Shown: piece by piece, positions 46,677-55,259 of the stretch
How the letters are laid out: the number at the start of each line of letters is the position of its first letter
How positions within the stretch are numbered: the stretch's first letter is position 1
Made by a program: the position numbers and the translations under genes
NCBI GenBank assembly: GCA_018262775.1
Contig: JADFDU010000001.1
Location: 33,769 to 97,768, forward strand
Source: Rhodocyclaceae bacterium
GTDB taxonomy: Bacteria > Pseudomonadota > Gammaproteobacteria > Burkholderiales > Rhodocyclaceae
Length of the DNA: 64,000 bases
Reading direction: 5' to 3'
The notes under the pieces: generated by a model
The model's input: only the letters and a program-made list of their open reading frames with translations
Told to the model about the DNA's origin: nothing
Databases searched by the model: none

Positions 46677-47489
46677 ATGGCCGCACAGAACGAAACGAAG
46701 AACATGGCGCTGTTCTGCGACTTTGAGAACGTCGCACTCGGCGTACAGGAAGCAAAGTACGAGCGCTTCGACATCCGCAAGGTGCTCGAACGCCTGCTGC
46801 TCAAGGGCAGCATCGTCGTCAAGAAGGCCTACTGCGACTGGGCGCGCTACAAGGACTTCAAGGCGCCCATGCACGAGGCCGCCTTCGAGCTGATCGAGAT
46901 CCCGCACGTGCGCCAGTCCGGCAAGAACTCCGCCGACATCCGCATGGTGGTGGACGCCCTAGATCTGTGCTACACCAAGGCGCACGTCGACACCTTCGTC
47001 ATCATCAGCGGCGACTCCGACTTCTCGCCGCTGGTGTCCAAGCTGCGCGAGAACAACAAGCTGGTGATCGGCGTCGGTGTAAAGAAGTCAACCTCCGATC
47101 TCCTCATGGCCAACTGCGACGAGTTCATCTACTACGACGATCTGGTGCGCGAGGAGGAAACAAAGAAGCGCGCTGCGAAGAAACGCCCGGCGAAGCCGAA
47201 AGCGGCGCCGAAGAAAGAAGGCGGCGAGTCTGCAGAGGACGAGGACCGCAAGCAGGAAGCACTCGATCTCGTTCTGGAAACCATCGAGGCGCTTATCGTC
47301 GAGCGCGCCGGCGAACCGATTTGGGGATCCATGATCAAACCGGCCATCCAGCGCCGCAAACCGGGTTTTACCGAGTCTTATTACGGCTTCAAATCGTTTG
47401 GCCAACTGCTTGAAGAGGCACAGGCGCGGCACCTAATCGAATTACAGCGCGACGAGAAATCCAGCAACTACATCGTGCGCATCATCTGA
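46677..47489 (+). CDS. NYN-domain protein with C-terminal OST-HTH/LOTUS domain
   Basis: MALFCDFENVALGV..., VVDALDLCYTKAHVDTFVIISGDSDFSPLVSKLRENNKLVIGVG; C-terminal LOTUS-like region. Confidence 0.9.
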   Translation: MAAQNETKNMALFCDFENVALGVQEAKYERFDIRKVLERLLLKGSIVVKKAYCDWARYKDFKAPMHEAAFELIEIPHVRQSGKNSADIRMVVDALDLCYTKAHVDTFVIISGDSDFSPLVSKLRENNKLVIGVGVKKSTSDLLMANCDEFIYYDDLVREEETKKRAAKKRPAKPKAAPKKEGGESAEDEDRKQEALDLVLETIEALIVERAGEPIWGSMIKPAIQRRKPGFTESYYGFKSFGQLLEEAQARHLIELQRDEKSSNYIVRII

Positions 47490-47668
47490 CATCGACAGCG
47501 GGGGAAATGGGAGGTGAGGTATGGCCTTGGGGAATGGGCAGGCTCAGGGATGCGGACATACGTTCTGTTCGGTAGCCGGGGCCGCGTTCGCTTGAAAGTC
47601 AGCCTCCCGCATACGGCGACAGACTGCCTGCGGGAATTGGAACAGACCACGTTTCCATTGCGGTACCA

Positions 47669-48091
47669 TTAAAACTTCACGGCCCGCATCTTCAATCGCC
47701 GGGCGTTTGCAGCCAGGGTCGCATCAAGAGTGGCGATCGCCTTCGTGCCCGCTTCCAGCGCAACGGCAAGGTGAAGCGCATCGCCGGCGCGCAGGCCATG
47801 TGCCTGTTGCCGCGCCAGCCGCGCACCCTCCCGGAAGGCCTCCCGACTCACCGTAACCAGTCGCAGGCCTGATTCGCAGAACGCCTCGAAGCCGCGCCAT
47901 GCTGCTCGCGCGTCCTTTGCCGAGAGCACCCCGGATCGCTCCTTGAGCGAAAGCGCGCTGGCGAACTCGGTCATGATCCAGTCGGATGACAACAGCGGAT
48001 CGGCACAGGTCTCGAACCACGCGTCGACGGCCGCGCTGGCCGGCTCACGTATGAACAGCGGAACGACGGCGCTTGTGTCGAAATAGATCAT
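47669..48091 (-). CDS. vapC: PIN-domain VapC-like toxin
   Basis: MIYFDTSAVVPLFIREP, SDWIMTEFASALS, LRAGDALHLAVAL. Confidence 0.88.
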   Translation of the reverse strand: MIYFDTSAVVPLFIREPASAAVDAWFETCADPLLSSDWIMTEFASALSLKERSGVLSAKDARAAWRGFEAFCESGLRLVTVSREAFREGARLARQQAHGLRAGDALHLAVALEAGTKAIATLDATLAANARRLKMRAVKF

Positions 48092-48345
48092 CAGTAGCGT
48101 GCCTCTTTGCGCATCTTCTCGACCACCGGTTCGGTTTCCGGCATGGCTTCGCGCAATTTGCGCGTCTGCACGAGAAATGCAGTTTTGTCGAAGGGTCTGG
48201 TCGGCACCAAGGTGATCTCGCCGCGCGCTGTCACTTCCGCCTCGACGCTGTCCCCCTCGCGCAGCCCCGCCTTGCGAACCCATTCGTTGGGCAGCCGCAC
48301 CGCCAGACTATTGCCCCATTTCGCCACCTGCAATCGCACATTCAT
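48091..48345 (-). CDS. vapB: AbrB/SpoVT-type antitoxin
   Basis: MNVRLQVAKWGNSLAVRLPNEWVRKAGLREGDSVE; stop overlaps VapC start. Confidence 0.88.
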   Translation of the reverse strand: MNVRLQVAKWGNSLAVRLPNEWVRKAGLREGDSVEAEVTARGEITLVPTRPFDKTAFLVQTRKLREAMPETEPVVEKMRKEARY

Positions 48346-48360
48346 GATTCGAGCCTCTAT

Positions 48361-48390
48361 GTATATCCGTGTATATCCGTGTATATCCAT
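48361..48390. repeat. Three tandem 10-bp repeats GTATATCCGT GTATATCCGT GTATATCCAT upstream of vapB
   Basis: Read directly. Confidence 0.9.
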
Positions 48391-48400
48391 GTTAGCATAA

Positions 48401-49345
48401 TTACAGCCCCGGATCGCTCCCCTCCTTGCCACCCAGCGCCGACTCCACCATGCGGCGCGTCAGGTGAGGTGCGAATAGTTCGATGAAGGTATAGGCATAG
48501 CTGCGCAGCCAGGCGTTCCTGTGGATGCCGATGCGCGTGGTGGCCGACTCGAACAGGTGGGCGGCATCCACCGCACGCAGCTCCTTATCCGCCCCCGGAT
48601 CGTAGGCCATATAGGCGACGATGCCGATGCCCAGCCCCAGCGCCACGTAGGTTTTGATGATGTCGGCGTCGAGAGCCGTCAGTACCACATTCGGCGCAAG
48701 GCCGCGCCCGGCGAAAGCCTTGTTGATCTGGCTGCGGCCGGTGAAGGCGAAGTCGTAGGTGATGATCGGGTATTTCGCGATCGCCTCCAGCGTCAGCGGC
48801 TTCGCCTTGAGGATGGGGTGATTCGGCGGCGCGATGACGCAGCGGTTCCACTGGTAGCAGGGCAGCATGACCAGATCATTCTGCTCGGCGATGGCTTCGG
48901 TGGCGATGGCGATATCCGCCGCGCCGCCCAATACGTATTCGCACACCTCGGCCGGACTGCCCTGGCGCAGGCTCACCCGCACGTTCGGGTGGCACTGCAT
49001 GAACTGTTGCACGACAGACGGCAGGACGTAGCGTGCCTGGGTGTGAGTGGTGGCGATGGCCAGCGTGCCGGACTCCTCGGCACCGAATTCCTTGCCCACG
49101 CTGCGCATGTTGTCGAGGTCACGCAGCATGCGCTCGGCGATCTTCAACACCTCCCGCCCTGGATCCGTAATGGCGGTGAGGCGTCTACCCTGGCGCACGA
49201 AGACCTCCACGCCGAGTTCTTCCTCCAACAGGCGAATCTGCTTCGACACGCCCGGCTGCGAGGTATGCAAGACTGCGGCGGCCACGGAGACGTTGAGGCC
49301 GCTGCGGGCGACCTCGAAGACATAGCGCAGTTGCTGTAGATTCAT
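48401..49345 (-). CDS. cysB: LysR-family CysB-like regulator
   Basis: MNLQQLRYVFEVARSGLNVSVAAAVLHTSQPGVSKQIRLLEEELGVEVFVRQGRRL; adjacent to cys genes. Confidence 0.93.
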   Translation of the reverse strand: MNLQQLRYVFEVARSGLNVSVAAAVLHTSQPGVSKQIRLLEEELGVEVFVRQGRRLTAITDPGREVLKIAERMLRDLDNMRSVGKEFGAEESGTLAIATTHTQARYVLPSVVQQFMQCHPNVRVSLRQGSPAEVCEYVLGGAADIAIATEAIAEQNDLVMLPCYQWNRCVIAPPNHPILKAKPLTLEAIAKYPIITYDFAFTGRSQINKAFAGRGLAPNVVLTALDADIIKTYVALGLGIGIVAYMAYDPGADKELRAVDAAHLFESATTRIGIHRNAWLRSYAYTFIELFAPHLTRRMVESALGGKEGSDPGL

Positions 49346-49433
49346 TTCTCGACTCTATATAGCTAACGGTTATTTAATACTAACATCAAAGTATTTTTCT
49401 ATTCTATAGGCCGTCGATACCATTCGCCTCACC

Positions 49434-50207
49434 ATGAATGAGGCCTACACACTTTCCGGATTCGCCGTCGGCGCCATCGTCGGCCTGACCGGCGTCGGCG
49501 GCGGCGCGCTCATGACGCCACTGCTGGTGCTGCTGTTCGGCGTGCCCCCGGCCACGGCGGTGGGCACCGATCTCCTCTACGCCACGCTGACCAAAGCCGG
49601 CGGCACGGCGGTACATGCCAGGCACCACACGGTGGACTGGCGCGTCAGCGGACGGCTGGCCGCGGGCAGCCTGCCCGCTGCTGCGCTGACGCTCGCCTCG
49701 GTCTGGTACTTCGATGTCGACCGCGGCCTCTTCTCGCACCTGATTTCAGGTGCGCTCGGCGTGGCGCTACTGCTCACCGCCGCCGCGCTCGTCTTCAAGG
49801 CGCGCGTACAACGCTTCGCCCTGGATCACCTCTCCGACGCCTGGCATATGCGCCGCGCCAAGCTAATCACTATGGCAGTCGGGGCGCTGCTCGGCGTGCT
49901 GGTCTCGCTCTCCTCGGTGGGCGCCGGCGCGCTCGGCGCCACCGCTCTGCTGTTCCTCTACCCGACCCTGCCAACGGTGCGCATCGTCGGCACGGACCTC
50001 GCCCATGCCGTGCCACTGACCCTGATCGCCGGCCTCGGCCACTGGCTGCTCGGCAACATCGACTGGTCGTTGCTTGCATACTTGCTGCTGGGTTCGTTAC
50101 CCGGCATCTGGCTCGGCAGCCACTTCGCGGTGAAGGTGTCTGAGCGCTGGCTGTGCTCAGGCCTCGCGGCGCTGCTTGTCCTCATTGGAACAAAGCTGGT
50201 TTTTTGA
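49434..50207 (+). CDS. TauE/SafE (TSUP) family membrane transporter
   Basis: GFAVGAIVGLTGVGGGALMTPLLVLLFGVPPATAVGTDLLYATLTKAGG. Confidence 0.92.
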   Translation: MNEAYTLSGFAVGAIVGLTGVGGGALMTPLLVLLFGVPPATAVGTDLLYATLTKAGGTAVHARHHTVDWRVSGRLAAGSLPAAALTLASVWYFDVDRGLFSHLISGALGVALLLTAAALVFKARVQRFALDHLSDAWHMRRAKLITMAVGALLGVLVSLSSVGAGALGATALLFLYPTLPTVRIVGTDLAHAVPLTLIAGLGHWLLGNIDWSLLAYLLLGSLPGIWLGSHFAVKVSERWLCSGLAALLVLIGTKLVF

Positions 50208-50220
50208 AAAGGGAAACATC

Positions 50221-52314
50221 ATGACGACCCAACTCGCCCCCCTCGTCCCCCTCGCCGACGCCGACGAAATCGTCCACTACGAAGCGGCGCTCGCCCGCTA
50301 CCTCGACCTGGAACTCGACGCCGAGCGCTTCACTGCCCTGCGTCTGCAGCAGGGCGTGTACGGCCAACGCCAGGAGGGCGTGAACATGGTGCGCATCAAG
50401 CTGCCGGGTGGCCGCCTCGACCCCGCGCGGCTGGCGGCCATCGCCGAGGTTGCCGAGAAGCATGTGCCGCAACAGGTGGTGCACATCACCACACGGCAGG
50501 ACATCCAACTGCACCACGTGCCGCTGACGGAGACCGGCGCCGTGCTGCGCCGCCTCGCCGAGGACGGCGTGACGACGCGCGAGGCCTGCGGCAACACCAT
50601 CCGCAACATCACCGCCTGCCCGCTCGCCGGCGTCTGCCCACGGGAGCACACCGATGTCAGCCGACATCTCGACGGCGCGGTAGCGCACTTCCTGCGCAAC
50701 CCGCTCAACCAGCAGATGCCGCGCAAGTTCAAGGTCAGCTTTTCCGGCTGCGAGGCGGACTGCGCCCAGGGCCTGATCCACGACCTCGGCATCGTCGCCA
50801 CGCAACAGGGCGAGAGCAGCGGCTTCACTGTGCTCGCCGGCGGCGGCCTCGGCCACAAGCCGCACGAGGCCATCACCGTCGCCGAGTTCATCGAGGAGCG
50901 CGACCTGCTGCCAGCCATGGAAGCCGTCATCACGCTGCACAACAAGTATTCAGCTCGGACGAAGCGCGCCAAATCGCGCGTCAAGTTCCTGGTGGACCGC
51001 TTCGGCGAGACCGGCTTCATCGAGCGCTTCAATGAAGAGTTCGCGCGCACGCGGGCGGCGCTCGCCGGCAAGCCGGCGCCACGAGGCGAGTGGCGCGCGG
51101 CCACGCGCGGTCCGGTGCCCGGCCCATGTGCGCCCCGCGTATTTTTTGCCCAGAAGCAAGCGGGACTGCACGTCGTTCCTCTCGCCGCGCCGCTCGGTCA
51201 GCTCACCTCCGTCCAGTTGCAGGGTCTTGCCGCCCTGCTCGGCGAATTCGGTCTGGCTGATGTGCGCACCACCCAGGATCAGAACCTGATCGTGCTCAAC
51301 GTGCCGGCCGCATGGATCTCACCCCTGACCGCGCGCCTGGCCGAACTCGGCCTGAAGACGCCGCAGGCAGGTGACAACGTTGTCGCCTGCCCCGGCAGCT
51401 CGACCTGTCGCCTCGGCATCACCGCCTCGATGCACATCGCGCCGAAGCTCTCCGGCGGCAAGCACGATCTGCGCATCCGCGTCTCCGGCTGTCACAACGG
51501 CTGCGCGCAGCCGGAATCGGGCGACATCGGCATCTACGGCGAGGGCAAGCGCCAGCACGGCAAGCTGATCCCGCACTACCAGATGTACTTCGGCGGCGAC
51601 GGCACCAGCGCCTGCGGTTCGATCGCCCTGAAGGGACCGTCAATCCCGGCGGCCCGCATCGAGCAGGCCATCCAGCGCATACAAAAGGTCTATGACGAAG
51701 AACACGTCGAGGGCGAGCGCTTCTTCGGCTGGGCGCAGCGCCAAGGAGCCGGGCGCTTCCAGTCCCTGCTCGCCGACCTGACCCAGGTATCGCGCTTCGA
51801 ACTGGCGAAGCTCACGCGCGACCATGGCGACGCGGCAGATTTCCACGTCGTTTCGCTCGGCGGCGGCGAATGTGCCTCAGCCACCGACGTCGCCATCGGC
51901 CGTGCCTTCTTCGACGCTGCGCACGAACGCAGCTATCGCGAGGCCTTCACCTTCCAACGCAAGTATGAGGATGCGGCGGCCTGCGCCGAGGCCCAACTCA
52001 AGCTGGTCGGTGGCGGCCTGGCCAGCTTCCTCGGCGGCAAGGCGAAGGAACTCGCCGACATTGCCGCCGTGCTGCAGGGACTGACTTTTGCGGAAGCGCT
52101 CGGCAACCGCCTCAGCCACCTGGCCGGCGCGTTGGCCGGCCTTGTCGAGGCCGCCGAGGCGGAAGTGCATCGGGTCTTCGTCGAGATCGACCTGTGGATC
52201 GTCGACGCCGCTGCCCTGTGCCAGTCGCACGACCCGCAACTCGACCTGCGCGGCGCCCTGCCCGCCGTTCCTGCACCGCGTCCAACACGCCAGACCGCAG
52301 CCGCGGTTGCCTGA
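50221..52314 (+). CDS. cysI: Siroheme nitrite/sulfite reductase with C-terminal extension
   Basis: TTREACGNTIRNITACPLAGVC, SGCEADC, VACPGSSTC, SGCHNGCAQPESGDIG. Confidence 0.9.
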   Translation: MTTQLAPLVPLADADEIVHYEAALARYLDLELDAERFTALRLQQGVYGQRQEGVNMVRIKLPGGRLDPARLAAIAEVAEKHVPQQVVHITTRQDIQLHHVPLTETGAVLRRLAEDGVTTREACGNTIRNITACPLAGVCPREHTDVSRHLDGAVAHFLRNPLNQQMPRKFKVSFSGCEADCAQGLIHDLGIVATQQGESSGFTVLAGGGLGHKPHEAITVAEFIEERDLLPAMEAVITLHNKYSARTKRAKSRVKFLVDRFGETGFIERFNEEFARTRAALAGKPAPRGEWRAATRGPVPGPCAPRVFFAQKQAGLHVVPLAAPLGQLTSVQLQGLAALLGEFGLADVRTTQDQNLIVLNVPAAWISPLTARLAELGLKTPQAGDNVVACPGSSTCRLGITASMHIAPKLSGGKHDLRIRVSGCHNGCAQPESGDIGIYGEGKRQHGKLIPHYQMYFGGDGTSACGSIALKGPSIPAARIEQAIQRIQKVYDEEHVEGERFFGWAQRQGAGRFQSLLADLTQVSRFELAKLTRDHGDAADFHVVSLGGGECASATDVAIGRAFFDAAHERSYREAFTFQRKYEDAAACAEAQLKLVGGGLASFLGGKAKELADIAAVLQGLTFAEALGNRLSHLAGALAGLVEAAEAEVHRVFVEIDLWIVDAAALCQSHDPQLDLRGALPAVPAPRPTRQTAAAVA

Positions 52315-52326
52315 AGAGAAATCCAT

Positions 52327-53037
52327 ATGAGCATCGAATGCATCCCGCAGCAGCGCATCGGCGAGGCCGTCAGCCTGCTCAAGCGTATCGAGCGCGAGTT
52401 CACTCCAGCCGCCTTCGCCAACAGCCTTGGCGCAGAAGACATGGTGCTGACGGACCTGATCGCCCGCCACGCACCGGGCATCGAAGTGTTCACGCTCGAC
52501 ACCGGCCGCCTGCACGAGGAAACCTACCGCTTGATGCAGAGGGTGGCCGACCAGTACGACCTGCGTCTGCGCGTCTATTTCCCGCAACCCGAGGCCGTGC
52601 AGCAGTTTGCGATGGCGTACGGCGCGAACGGCTTCTACGAAAGCATCGAACAGCGCAAAGCCTGCTGCCATGCGCGCAAGATCGAGCCACTCGGCCGTGC
52701 CCTGAAGGGCAAGGCGGCCTGGATCACCGGCCTGCGCCGCGAGCAGGCTGTCACCCGGCGCGACCTGCCGGAGCGTGAATTCGACGCTGCCCACGGCATC
52801 GAGAAGTTCAACCCGCTCGCTGCCTGGAGCGAAGCGGAAGTATGGGCCTACCTGCATGCCTACGGCGTGCCCACCAACGAACTGCATGAGCGGGGGTTTC
52901 CCAGCATCGGTTGCGCGCCCTGCACCCGCGCCCTGGCCGCGGGTGAAGACCTGCGCGCGGGCAGGTGGTGGTGGGAGGATCCGCAAAGCAAGGAATGCGG
53001 CCTGCACACGAACAAGCGCGACAAGGACGCTGCCTGA
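52327..53037 (+). CDS. cysH: Phosphoadenylyl/adenylyl-sulfate reductase (Fe-S type)
   Basis: ANSLGAEDMVLTDLI, TLDTGRLHEETY, KACCHARKIEPL, CAPCTRAL (CC...CxxC). Confidence 0.94.
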   Translation: MSIECIPQQRIGEAVSLLKRIEREFTPAAFANSLGAEDMVLTDLIARHAPGIEVFTLDTGRLHEETYRLMQRVADQYDLRLRVYFPQPEAVQQFAMAYGANGFYESIEQRKACCHARKIEPLGRALKGKAAWITGLRREQAVTRRDLPEREFDAAHGIEKFNPLAAWSEAEVWAYLHAYGVPTNELHERGFPSIGCAPCTRALAAGEDLRAGRWWWEDPQSKECGLHTNKRDKDAA

Positions 53038-53046
53038 GGCTCCCCC

Positions 53047-53979
53047 ATGGACGCACATTGCAGCGCTTTCGCTCCACCCGCCGCCCGCCTCGATCATCTC
53101 GACTGGCTGGAGGCCGAGGCCATCCACATCCTGCGCGAAGTCGCCGGCCAGTGCAGCAATCCGGTGCTGCTCTTCTCCGGCGGCAAGGATTCGGTCTGCC
53201 TGCTGCGGCTGGCGGAGAAGGCGTTTCGGCCAGGAATGTTTCCCTTCCCCCTGCTGCATGTCGACACCGGGCACAACTATGCCGAAGTGACGGCCTTCCG
53301 TGACACGCGTGCCACCGAACTGGGCGAACGCCTCATCGTGCGCTCGGTCGAGGACTCGATTGCACGCGGCACGGTCGTGCTGAGGACGCCAGGCGATTCG
53401 CGCAACAAACATCAGTCGGTCACCCTGCTCGAAGCCATCGCCGAATTCGCCTTCGATGCCTGCATCGGCGGTGCGCGCCGCGACGAAGAAAAGGCACGCG
53501 CCAAGGAACGGATTTTCTCGTTCCGCGACGAATACGGTCAGTGGGATCCAAAGAACCAAAGGCCCGAGCTGTGGAGTCTCTATAACGCCCGCATCCATCC
53601 GGGCGAGAACATTCGCGTCTTTCCCATCTCCAACTGGACCGAGCTGGACGTCTGGGAGTACGTCGCTCGCGAAGGCCTCGAACTGCCCTCGATCTACTTC
53701 GCCCACAAGCGCCCGGTCGTACGCCGCAACGGCAATCTGGTTCCTGTCACTGCGCTGACACCGCCCCGAAGTGGCGAGTCTGTTGAGGAAATCCTGGTGC
53801 GCTTTCGTACTGTGGGCGACATCACCTGCACGGCGCCGGTGGCATCCGTTGCCGACACGCTGGAAAAGATCGTCGCCGAGACGGCCCTGTCGACTATCTC
53901 CGAGCGCGGCGCCACGCGACTGGATGACCAGACCTCCGAGTCTTCGATGGAACGGCGCAAGAAAGAGGGCTATTTCTGA
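53047..53979 (+). CDS. cysD: Sulfate adenylyltransferase subunit 2
   Basis: LLFSGGKDSVCLLRLAEKAF, HVDTGHNYAEV, GGARRDEEKARAKERIFSFRD. Confidence 0.96.
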   Translation: MDAHCSAFAPPAARLDHLDWLEAEAIHILREVAGQCSNPVLLFSGGKDSVCLLRLAEKAFRPGMFPFPLLHVDTGHNYAEVTAFRDTRATELGERLIVRSVEDSIARGTVVLRTPGDSRNKHQSVTLLEAIAEFAFDACIGGARRDEEKARAKERIFSFRDEYGQWDPKNQRPELWSLYNARIHPGENIRVFPISNWTELDVWEYVAREGLELPSIYFAHKRPVVRRNGNLVPVTALTPPRSGESVEEILVRFRTVGDITCTAPVASVADTLEKIVAETALSTISERGATRLDDQTSESSMERRKKEGYF

Positions 53980-55259
53980 TGTCCGTTCGCGAACCATTTC
54001 CGGAAGTGCGATTCAAGGATAACGGACTGTTGCGTTTTCTCACTTGTGGCAGTGTTGACGACGGTAAGAGCACCCTCATCGGCCGACTGCTCCACGACAG
54101 TAAATCCATACTCGCCGATACGCTCACCGCCATCAAGCGCACCTCGCAGAAGCGCGGCCTGGAGGCTGCCGACCTCTCGCTGCTCACCGACGGCCTGCAG
54201 GCCGAACGCGAGCAGGGCATCACCATCGACGTCGCCTACCGCTACTTTTCTACCGGCACGCGCAAGTACATCATTGCCGACGCGCCCGGCCACGAACAGT
54301 ACACGCGCAACATGGTGACGGCGGCGTCCACCGCCAACCTGGCTGTCATCCTGGTAGATGCGCGCAAGGGCGTACTGACGCAGACCCGGCGCCACTCGTA
54401 TATCGCCCACCTCATCGGCATTCCACACCTGGTGGTGGCCGTTAACAAGATGGATCTGGTTGGTTATTCCCAAGAAGTCTTCGATATGATCCACAGTACC
54501 TATCTCGAGTTTGCTGCCGGCCTGGGCATCCGCGACGTACGCTTCATCCCCCTCTCGGCATTGAGCGGTGACATGGTGGTGGCGCGTGGCAACAAGCTCG
54601 ACTGGTACGATGGACCGACGCTGATGGAACTGCTCGAGTCGGTACCGGCCGCACGCAGCGAGGCATCGGGGGCGTTCCGTTTTCCCGTGCAGTACGTCAG
54701 CCGGCCACGTACGGAGGCGCAGCGCGATTTCAGGGGTTACATGGGCCGCGTCGAGTCCGGCGATATCCGCGTCGGCGACACGGTGCAAGTACTGCCCTGC
54801 GGCCTGACCACCCGCATCAAGGACATTCGCCTCCTCGATCACTCCCTGCCCGTGGCGGAAAGCGAACGCTCAGTCACGCTACTGCTGGAGGACGAGATCG
54901 ACATTTCGCGCGGCGACATGATAGTCAGTCTCGCCGCTACGCCGACCGTGACAAAACTGATCGAAGCGGTGGTCTGCTGGCTGGCGGACGCACCTCTTGA
55001 AACGGGTCGTAAGCTTGTCTTGCGGCACGCCACGCGCGAGACGAAAGCGCTGGTGGCAGCGATCGAGTACCGGCTGGATATCAATGCACTGAAGCGCACA
55101 AGTGGCGGACGGCTGGCCATGAACGACATCGGCAGCGTAACCCTGAAGCTGGCACAGCCGCTGTGCGTCGACCGCTACCGCGACAACCGCGCCACGGGTG
55201 CTTTTATCCTCCTCGACGAAGCGACGAACAATACCGTCTGCGCCGGCATGATCGTCTAG
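53979..55259 (+). CDS. cysN: Sulfate adenylyltransferase subunit 1 (GTPase)
   Basis: GSVDDGKSTLIGRLLHDSK, DAPGHEQYTRNMVTAAS, NKMDLV. Confidence 0.97.
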   Translation: MSVREPFPEVRFKDNGLLRFLTCGSVDDGKSTLIGRLLHDSKSILADTLTAIKRTSQKRGLEAADLSLLTDGLQAEREQGITIDVAYRYFSTGTRKYIIADAPGHEQYTRNMVTAASTANLAVILVDARKGVLTQTRRHSYIAHLIGIPHLVVAVNKMDLVGYSQEVFDMIHSTYLEFAAGLGIRDVRFIPLSALSGDMVVARGNKLDWYDGPTLMELLESVPAARSEASGAFRFPVQYVSRPRTEAQRDFRGYMGRVESGDIRVGDTVQVLPCGLTTRIKDIRLLDHSLPVAESERSVTLLLEDEIDISRGDMIVSLAATPTVTKLIEAVVCWLADAPLETGRKLVLRHATRETKALVAAIEYRLDINALKRTSGGRLAMNDIGSVTLKLAQPLCVDRYRDNRATGAFILLDEATNNTVCAGMIV

